Shown here one piece after another: positions 8,261-12,007 of a stretch of DNA of 12,007 nt (its first letter is position 1; each line of letters starts with the position of its first letter). The notes below the pieces were generated by a model. That model was not told the origin of the DNA. It searched no databases and saw nothing but the letters and a program-made list of their open reading frames with translations. Source of the DNA: Bacillota bacterium. Its GTDB lineage: Bacteria > Bacillota > Clostridia > TANB77 > CAG-465. The stretch is from assembly GCA_023410645.1 (NCBI GenBank), contig JAEYPQ010000006.1, positions 1-12,007 on the forward strand, read 5' to 3'. Both the position numbers and the translations under genes were made by a program.

Positions 8261-8293
8261 CGCCGCAGGCTTCACTAGCCTGCGGCGCTTTTT
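8261..8293 (+). terminator. Strong intrinsic terminator after holin
   Basis: CGCCGCAGGC (8261-8270) pairs perfectly with GCCTGCGGCG (8278-8287) around the 7-base loop TTCACTA, followed by C and five Ts (8289-8293). It ends the lysis transcript and separates it from the recombinase cassette, which must therefore have its own promoter or depend on read-through. I saw no clear sigma-A promoter in 8294-8386. Confidence 0.92.
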
Positions 8294-8386
8294 CATGGCC
8301 CGCACTATTACACTTCAACAATAAGACAGGAATGCAAAAAGACAAGCCACTCTCAATTCGGCTATTGGCCGTCATGTGGAGGTCTT

Positions 8387-8668
8387 ATGCAGTTCACAAG
8401 TTGTCCCATCGCCGCCGCTATCGAACGGGCGCAGATCCGAGCAGGCGAACAGGCGATACTGGACAGGGAGTATCTGGCGGGCATCGCGCTCGCCCGCTCG
8501 ATGTTCGCGCAGCAGTTGATCAATGAGGCAGACTACCGAGAGGCGGAATGTCTTCTTTTTTTGAGGTTTCGGCCGCTTGTTCGCTATGAAAGCCCTTGCC
8601 GGTCGGCGGCCTGTCCGGTAACACAGAAGGTGCATACAAAGGAGGAAACCGATCATGACGAGGGATGA
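8387..8668 (+). CDS. Small SHOCT-like protein (copy 1) of the recombinase cassette
   Basis: A 93-aa protein, first of a five-gene overlapping run. Start ATG 8387 has GGAGG at 8378-8382 (spacing only 4). Residues about 29-71 (EYLAGIALARSMFAQQLINE, then ADYREAECLLFLRFRPLVRY) align without gaps to the second small protein at 9062, sharing the pattern YL-x-G-[IV]-A..., LI-x-E-x-DY, F-x-PLVR. This helix-turn-helical pattern, with a short 'xxGLITEEEFxxxExxF' motif, is what SHOCT-domain proteins next to clostridial recombinases look like; the assignment is from memory. The C-terminal ~20 residues (from CPVTQKVHTKEETDHDEG) overlap the ribosome binding site and start of the next gene and look unconstrained. 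The molecular function is unknown; its place suggests a recombination accessory role. Confidence 0.72.
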   Translation: MQFTSCPIAAAIERAQIRAGEQAILDREYLAGIALARSMFAQQLINEADYREAECLLFLRFRPLVRYESPCRSAACPVTQKVHTKEETDHDEG

Positions 8669-9062
8669 ACTTGAAAAGGCACGCCGGCTCCGAGAGGCGG
8701 GCAAATCCTATGGCGATATCGCAACCGTTCTGCATGTTTCGGTCAATACGGTTAAATCCGCCTGCCGCCGAAACGGCATCGAAAACTTCAACGACCGTCA
8801 GCACTGCATGAATTGCCGCAGGAGGTTGGAGGGCGCGTCCGGTAACCGCCGCACATTTTGCTCGAACGCCTGCCGGTATCAGTGGGATTACCGACACCGC
8901 GTGCTGACCGAACAAAACGCGGAATCCCGCGTCTGCCCGGCTTGCGGGAAGGCGTTCTTTTCCTATCCGTCCGCCGCGCGGAAATACTGCTCCCATGGTT
9001 GCTACATCGCCGCCCGCTACGGCCGAAGGCGCAGTGGTAAGGGTGAGAGGATCGCACGGTGA
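8655..9062 (+). CDS. HTH protein with two tandem CX2C-X14-CX3C zinc fingers
   Basis: A 135-aa predicted DNA-binding protein. Start ATG 8655 has AAAGGAGG at 8638-8645 and overlaps the preceding gene by 14 bases. Residues 3-42 (ELEKARRLREAGKSYGDIAT, then VLHVSVNTVKSACRRNGI) form an HTH like those of sigma-70 region 4 or the C-terminal resolvase HTH. Two cysteine sets follow with identical spacing: C51-C54-C69-C73 and C94-C97-C112-C116. They are probably treble-clef zinc fingers from an internal duplication; both end in a basic, aromatic-rich tail. Such proteins are often annotated as sigma-70-like or HTH proteins in clostridial mobile elements, but the sigma region 2 needed for a sigma factor is absent. 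Likely roles are autoregulation of the cassette or control of recombination direction; both are inference. Confidence 0.78.
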   Translation: MTRDELEKARRLREAGKSYGDIATVLHVSVNTVKSACRRNGIENFNDRQHCMNCRRRLEGASGNRRTFCSNACRYQWDYRHRVLTEQNAESRVCPACGKAFFSYPSAARKYCSHGCYIAARYGRRRSGKGERIAR

Positions 9063-9274
9063 TGACGATCGAGCAGCATGAACGGCAGTTCCGCTACCTG
9101 CTGGGCGTGGCGGTGGGGCGCGGCTTCTTGTTCCGCGCGTTGATCGACGAGCGCGACTACGCGCGGCTGGAAGACGCCTTCGCGGAAAAGTTCGCGCCGC
9201 TTGTCCGGCATTTGAAGCCTTGTCTTTCCGAGCGTCCTCTGATAACACTGTCGAAAAGGAGGAAGCGCAAATGA
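9062..9274 (+). CDS. Small SHOCT-like protein (copy 2) of the recombinase cassette
   Basis: A 70-aa protein starting at ATG 9062, which overlaps the previous stop (TGATG); a GTG at 9059 would add one residue. Residues about 9-52 (QFRYLLGVAVGRGFLFRALI, then DERDYARLEDAFAEKFAPLV) are clearly homologous to copy 1 at 8387. The C-terminus is basic (ending TLSKRRKRK) and encodes the Shine-Dalgarno of the recombinase; its stop overlaps the recombinase ATG (ATGA at 9271-9274). Coupling of this kind argues that the small protein and recombinase are made in fixed proportion. No catalytic motif was seen. It may help recombinase oligomerisation or be a directionality factor, but nothing in the sequence shows this. 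Confidence 0.72.
   Translation: MTIEQHERQFRYLLGVAVGRGFLFRALIDERDYARLEDAFAEKFAPLVRHLKPCLSERPLITLSKRRKRK
9255..9262 (+). promoter_or_regulatory. Ribosome binding site fixing the recombinase start at 9271
   Basis: AAAGGAGG with 8 bases to ATG 9271. This is the best such site in the cassette, and it rules against the in-frame upstream ATG at 9220, which lies inside the preceding gene. Confidence 0.85.
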
Positions 9275-10581
9275 AAGAGACAACTATCCGGCTGGTAACG
9301 CAGGTTCGCCCTGCAGCACGGGAGACGCAGCGCAAGTTGAAAGTGGCGGCCTACGCCCGCGTTTCAATGGAAAAGGATACCATGCTGCACTCGTTCTCGG
9401 CGCAGGTGGATTACTACAGCCGCCTGATTGGGCTGAGGCCGGACTGGAATTTCGCGGGCGTGTACGCCGACAAGGCGCTCACCGGGACCACAGCCTCCCG
9501 GCCGGAGTTCCAGCGGCTTCTCTCAGATTGCAGAGCCGGGAAGATCGGTATGGTGATCACCAAATCCATCAGCCGCTTTGCCCGTAACACGGTAACGCTG
9601 CTGGAGGCGGTGCGCGAACTGAAGGCGCTGGGCATAGACGTGTACTTCGAGGAACAGAACATCCACTCGCTCAGCGCGGACGGCGAACTGATTCTGACCA
9701 TCCTGGCATCCTACGCGCAGGAGGAGAGCCGCTCGGTCTCGGAAAACTGCATGTGGCGCATCCGGCACGGCTTCGAGAAGGGCGTACCCACGCCGATGCG
9801 GTTAAACGGGTACCGGATGCGGGACGGCGCGCTGTGCGTTGTTCCGGAGGAGGCGGAAACGGTAAAGATGATCTTTGACCTCTATCTGGAGGGCTTTGGG
9901 AAAAACGCCATCGCCCGGCGGCTCAACGGGATGGGGATACCGGCCCTGAACGGCGGTCTATGGAACGATTCCACGGTCGGGAATATCCTTCGAAACGAAA
10001 AGTACCGGGGCGACATGATCCTGCAGAAGCAGTTCACGGTGGATCATCTGAGCAAGAAGGTCCGCCGTAATCGCGGAGAGCTTCCGCAGACGGTGGTCAC
10101 TCATGGCCACGAGGCCATCGTATCCCGCGAGGACTTAGCGGTGGCGCAAGAGATCATTCGGGAGCGCGCGGCCGAATTTATGCGCGAGAAGGACTTGCAT
10201 AAGTCATACCCCTTCACCCGCAAGCTGGTCTGCGACGGCTGCGGCAGGTGCTACAAGCGGCGCGTGAACAACGGGAAGCGCGCGTGGCAGTGCACCACCT
10301 ACATGAGCCACGGCAAGGCGTACTGCGCGGCCAAGCAGGTGCACGAGGAAATCCTCGAGCGCGAGGCCGCCGCCGCGCTGGGCCTCGCGGAGTTCGACGC
10401 GGCCGTCTTCGCGGAGCGGATTGAAAACATCCGCGTCTGCTCCGGCAACCGGCTGGTGTTCGTTTTCCGTGACGGGCATGAGGAGGAGCAGGTTTGGGAG
10501 GACCCGACCCGCCGCGACAGTTGGAACGTCGAAATGAGGCGGCAGGCGGCGGACAATACCAGAAAGAGGCGTAAAAGATGA
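9271..10581 (+). CDS. Large serine recombinase (site-specific integrase family)
   Basis: A 436-aa large serine recombinase, the probable prophage integrase. It would cut both DNA partners through a serine-phosphate linkage and rotate the strands. The N-terminal resolvase domain (about 22-165) has the nucleophile Ser32 in VAAYARVS and the active-site arginines in TKSISRFARN (Arg102, Arg105), plus the helix-E-type segment SYAQEESRSVSENCMW. The recombinase domain follows (RRLNGMGIPALNGGLWND, then ILRNEKYRGDMILQKQF). The zinc ribbon has Cys321, Cys324, Cys341 and Cys352. Unlike longer family members it has almost no coiled-coil after the ribbon, ending in a short tail and basic NTRKRRKR. Its stop overlaps the next recombinase ATG (ATGA), so the two were probably an interdependent pair. 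It looks intact. Excision directionality cannot be read from the sequence. Confidence 0.94.
   Translation: MKETTIRLVTQVRPAARETQRKLKVAAYARVSMEKDTMLHSFSAQVDYYSRLIGLRPDWNFAGVYADKALTGTTASRPEFQRLLSDCRAGKIGMVITKSISRFARNTVTLLEAVRELKALGIDVYFEEQNIHSLSADGELILTILASYAQEESRSVSENCMWRIRHGFEKGVPTPMRLNGYRMRDGALCVVPEEAETVKMIFDLYLEGFGKNAIARRLNGMGIPALNGGLWNDSTVGNILRNEKYRGDMILQKQFTVDHLSKKVRRNRGELPQTVVTHGHEAIVSREDLAVAQEIIRERAAEFMREKDLHKSYPFTRKLVCDGCGRCYKRRVNNGKRAWQCTTYMSHGKAYCAAKQVHEEILEREAAAALGLAEFDAAVFAERIENIRVCSGNRLVFVFRDGHEEEQVWEDPTRRDSWNVEMRRQAADNTRKRRKR
9343..9365 (+). repeat. 23-bp direct repeat, copy 1 (recombinase catalytic motif)
   Basis: Identical over 23 bases to 10668-10690. It encodes VAAYARVS around the catalytic serine of the intact recombinase. 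Flanking bases differ on both sides. Confidence 0.9.
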
Positions 10582-11123
10582 ACACTACCGAACGAAAGGT
10601 CACGGTTATGCCCGCGACGCTGGATCGCTTCACCGCCATGCCGATCAATGGTGCGAAGAAGCGGCGCGTGGCGGCCTACGCCCGCGTTTCCACGGACGAG
10701 GAGGAGCAGCTCAACAGCTACGAGGCCCAGGTGAACTACTATACCCAGTACATCGGCAGTCGGGAGGACTGGGAATTCGCCGGGATTTACTCGGATGTAG
10801 ACCGCTCTTATGGACAAAACCCCAAGACGGCCCTTGTCGGAACCGACTACGGCGGATGGTACGGCAAGAAATTGTTCTGCCTGGAGCGCCACAGGCAAGC
10901 GTCTCAACGACTAGTGGAGTTGGAAGCGCAGAAGCGCGAACGCCTCGGCAAAGGTAAAACCCTCGAAGGCTTCATTCAGGGAATAGAGTACCGTCCGCTC
11001 GCCATCACGGAGTTTGACGAAAAGCTCTGGCTGGCGGTCATTGACCAGGTGAAGGTCGGCAGGGACGGCTCGATGACGTTCAGGTTCAAAAATGGGGCGG
11101 TGGTAGATGTTCGAACGCTTTAA
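10578..11123 (+). CDS. Second serine recombinase reduced to an in-frame remnant (probably inactive)
   Basis: 181 aa, against roughly 500-550 for comparable enzymes. Start ATG 10578 overlaps the stop of the first recombinase; a second ATG at 10608 is possible. The N-terminus is a normal resolvase start (residues 29-73: RRVAAYARVSTDEEEQ with Ser38, then SYEAQVNYYTQYI, up to DWEFAGIYSD). It then breaks off: the TKSxSRFARN active-site arginines and the whole recombinase domain are missing. Residues 87-98 (VGTDYGGWYGKK) match a zinc-ribbon start with both expected cysteines replaced (C to G, C to Y). From about 102 a coiled-coil end follows (ERHRQASQRLVELEAQKRER) with the usual C-terminal tail (AITEFDEKLWLAVIDQVKV, then FRFKNGAVVDV). 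So at least two internal deletions occurred, yet the frame stays open. It may be a decaying gene or a retained dimerisation/coiled-coil partner. Confidence 0.85.
   Translation: MNTTERKVTVMPATLDRFTAMPINGAKKRRVAAYARVSTDEEEQLNSYEAQVNYYTQYIGSREDWEFAGIYSDVDRSYGQNPKTALVGTDYGGWYGKKLFCLERHRQASQRLVELEAQKRERLGKGKTLEGFIQGIEYRPLAITEFDEKLWLAVIDQVKVGRDGSMTFRFKNGAVVDVRTL
10668..10690 (+). repeat. 23-bp direct repeat, copy 2 (recombinase catalytic motif)
   Basis: Exact copy of 9343-9365, here in the remnant recombinase around Ser38. The spacing between copies is 1325 bases. Confidence 0.9.
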
Positions 11124-11145
11124 GTGCGACAAAAGAGAATGGGGT

Positions 11146-11174
11146 AAACAGCTCGCTCCTGGCGGGCCGTTTTT
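11146..11174 (+). terminator. Intrinsic terminator closing the recombinase cassette
   Basis: GCTCGC (11151-11156) pairs with GCGGGC (11162-11167), one pair being G-U, around loop TCCTG. AAAC upstream pairs with GTTT downstream across one mismatch, and a run of five Ts follows (11170-11174). It lies 22 bases after the remnant recombinase stop. Confidence 0.8.
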
Positions 11175-11195
11175 GCTTCCCAGAGAAGTAGTATA

Positions 11196-11224
11196 TTGAC
11201 AGTCGGCACTTCCTCCACTATACT
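11196..11224 (+). promoter_or_regulatory. Sigma-A promoter (TTGACA-17-TATACT)
   Basis: TTGACA at 11196-11201, a 17-base spacer, then TATACT at 11219-11224: a consensus -35 and a -10 with one difference from TATAAT. It points into the small lipoprotein frame, whose AGGAGG lies at 11253-11258, about 20 bases after the expected transcript start. Confidence 0.75.
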
Positions 11225-11267
11225 TAACGTTGATTGATTCATTTCATTACGCAGGAGGATTTGTCGA

Positions 11268-11512
11268 TTGACTGCGTGTGTTCCCTCAAAGAATCGATAT
11301 AAAAATGCCAAGGCAGGTCACTTAAGGAACTGGAAATTCTTTTTTTGTGTCTGATGCTGGTTGTGACCCTGTTTGTGCTGTCGGGCTGCGCTACCCTTTT
11401 ACTCGGGAATGACCGCGCTGCATATGAGCGAATTGAAAAGGCCACTGGTTATTTTAAATATCCAAAGTCCGTCAGAATTGTTTCCGGTGAAATGCTCGGA
11501 CCTATGAAATAA
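11268..11512 (+). pseudogene. Small lipoprotein gene, apparently frameshifted in a run of seven Ts
   Basis: Behind the 11196 promoter, AGGAGG (11253-11258) lies 9 bases before a TTG start at 11268. That frame reads TACVPSKNRYKNAKAGHLRN then WKFFFCV and stops at 11352-11354. The next frame carries LMLVVTLFVLSGCATLLLG, a hydrophobic stretch ending in a lipobox (LSGC), then NDRAAYERIEKATGYFKYPK and SVRIVSGEMLGPMK, stopping at 11510-11512. One extra T in the seven-T run (11340-11346) would fuse the basic N-terminal region to the hydrophobic core, giving a classic lipoprotein signal. Alternatively the ATG at 11354 is used by coupling, since TGATG overlaps the stop, giving 52 aa with no basic n-region. 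The mature part would be only about 41 aa. Function unknown; likely a host gene beyond the prophage. Confidence 0.5.
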
Positions 11513-11650
11513 ATGAGATTAATGTTGTCTAATGTAAAGGTACTAAAAGAACGCTATACTAGATAATCAAAGCCGATGGCGACGATATCCAACCGGCTCG
11601 CTTGAGCTCATAATATAATACCAATGCTTCGAAATTTTGGATTGATGCTC

Positions 11651-11679
11651 TTGAAGCTACTCTCTTTTTGTCATATAAT
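11651..11679 (+). promoter_or_regulatory. Sigma-A promoter (TTGAAG-17-TATAAT)
   Basis: TTGAAG at 11651-11656, 17-base spacer, consensus TATAAT at 11674-11679. The transcript would start near 11686 and lead into the 38-aa membrane protein gene at 11768, with a leader of about 80 bases that contains a short upstream frame. Confidence 0.65.
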
Positions 11680-11727
11680 GTAACCACTAGTAGCCAGGTT
11701 TCCGGGACAGCTGAACTGGAGGTTCAC

Positions 11728-11790
11728 ATGACAACACAATTTGAGAAAATTCTAAGGAGGAATCCATATGGGAAACATCTATATCAATAA
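11728..11790 (+). CDS. Possible 20-aa upstream leader peptide overlapping the microprotein start
   Basis: ATG 11728 is preceded by CTGGAGG (11716-11722) and reads MTTQFEKILRRNPYGKHLYQ. Its frame runs through the ribosome binding site and the first codons of the 38-aa gene at 11768. Translation of this frame could open or block the downstream site. It may also be chance; there is no homology to support it. Confidence 0.25.
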   Translation: MTTQFEKILRRNPYGKHLYQ

Positions 11791-11884
11791 TGGAGGCAAC
11801 CGGCATTCTTGTCTTTTTGACATTTTTATGACCTGCATTACCGGTGGTTTGTGGCTCATATGGATGCTTCTCAGGCGAAGATAA
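11768..11884 (+). CDS. 38-aa single-pass membrane microprotein
   Basis: ATG 11768 has AAGGAGG at 11754-11760 with 7 bases between, the best initiation site in the right flank, behind the promoter at 11651-11679. The product begins MGNIYINNGGNRHSCLFD and continues with one hydrophobic helix (IFMTCITGGLWLIWMLL, about residues 19-35) ending in RRR. The positive C-terminus suggests an N-out, C-in orientation. The TGGLWLIWML(I)R helix resembles short membrane proteins I recall from Bacillota genomes and phages, but no function is known to me. Two cysteines (15 and 23) are present. It is far shorter than usual annotation cut-offs, so it is easily missed. It could belong to the host or to a neighbouring mobile element. 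Confidence 0.6.
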   Translation: MGNIYINNGGNRHSCLFDIFMTCITGGLWLIWMLLRRR

Positions 11885-12007
11885 TTAGGCTATGTCTTTA
11901 TCGCCTTGAAACCCTCAACAGTCAATCTTTGCCGTCTGGACGGTAGGCCAGAAGCCTTGACTATCTGCGCCGGAAATGCTCACTGGAGCAACGGAACGGC
12001 ATACGAC

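Noticed and set aside
9220..9270. Upstream ATG for the recombinase at 9220
   Set aside because: It lies inside the preceding SHOCT-like gene with no ribosome binding site, whereas ATG 9271 has AAAGGAGG and an ATGA overlap.
11109..11116. GTTCGAAC palindrome resembling a tRNA T-loop, considered as a tRNA-derived att site
   Set aside because: It is inside the coding end of the remnant recombinase, and no acceptor, D or anticodon arm can be found around it.
11120..11445. Two minus-strand frames of 63 and 68 codons in the right flank
   Set aside because: They run across the terminator and promoter on the plus strand, have no good start site and show no recognisable motif.
11614..11790. Open stretch of 58 codons (reading YNTNASKFWIDALEATLFLS at its start)
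   Set aside because: It follows several in-frame stops, lacks a start codon before 11728 and contains the 11651-11679 promoter. It might be a decayed gene end, but I cannot support it.
11941..12000. Small hairpins near the right edge (for example TGCTC-ACTG-GAGCA)
   Set aside because: Stems are 4-6 bp without T-runs or a known RNA pattern; expected by chance.
11885..12007. Open plus-strand frame to the window end (ending AGNAHWSNGTAYD) and a 30-codon minus-strand frame (ending TVQTAKIDC)
   Set aside because: Both are cut by the window edge, have no clear start site and match no family I recognise; which strand codes, if either, cannot be decided here.

Overview
The window looks like the right-hand part of a siphovirus-type prophage in a GC-rich Gram-positive bacterium of the Clostridia (Bacillota). 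Support comes from the AGGAGG-type ribosome binding sites, the tail gene order (tape measure, Dit, Tal-like hub, appendages, endolysin, holin), the TcdE/Phage_holin_4_1-type holin and the clostridial-style recombinase cassette. No species can be named from the sequence.

Bases 1-6723 are the tail module, all on the plus strand and tightly packed: the C-terminal part of the tape measure protein (open at the left edge), the distal tail protein (Dit), a Tal/prophage-endopeptidase-type tail protein whose start is shifted out of frame by an apparent one-base loss, a 193-aa minor structural protein, and a large DUF859-like appendage protein ending in a domain that resembles an H-type lectin. Bases 6724-6909 hold no convincing gene but are packed with hairpins, the last of which looks like an intrinsic terminator. 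Bases 6910-8254 are the lysis cassette: an NlpC/P60 endolysin with PG-binding and SH3 domains, then a holin, closed by a perfect 10-bp terminator at 8261-8293.

Bases 8387-11123 form one run of five overlapping genes that looks like the integration/recombination module: two small homologous SHOCT-like proteins flanking an HTH protein with two zinc fingers, then a complete large serine recombinase, then a second recombinase reduced to an in-frame remnant. A terminator at 11146-11174 closes the run.

From about 11124 the sequence becomes AT-rich and gene-poor, probably host chromosome beyond the right prophage end. It holds two good sigma-A-type promoters, a small lipoprotein gene that appears broken by one base in a run of seven Ts, and a 38-aa membrane microprotein with an excellent ribosome binding site. 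I see no tRNA, rRNA, CRISPR array, insertion sequence or origin. The most rewarding points are the five-gene recombinase cassette with its eroded second recombinase, the two probable homopolymer frameshifts, and the small genes in the flank.
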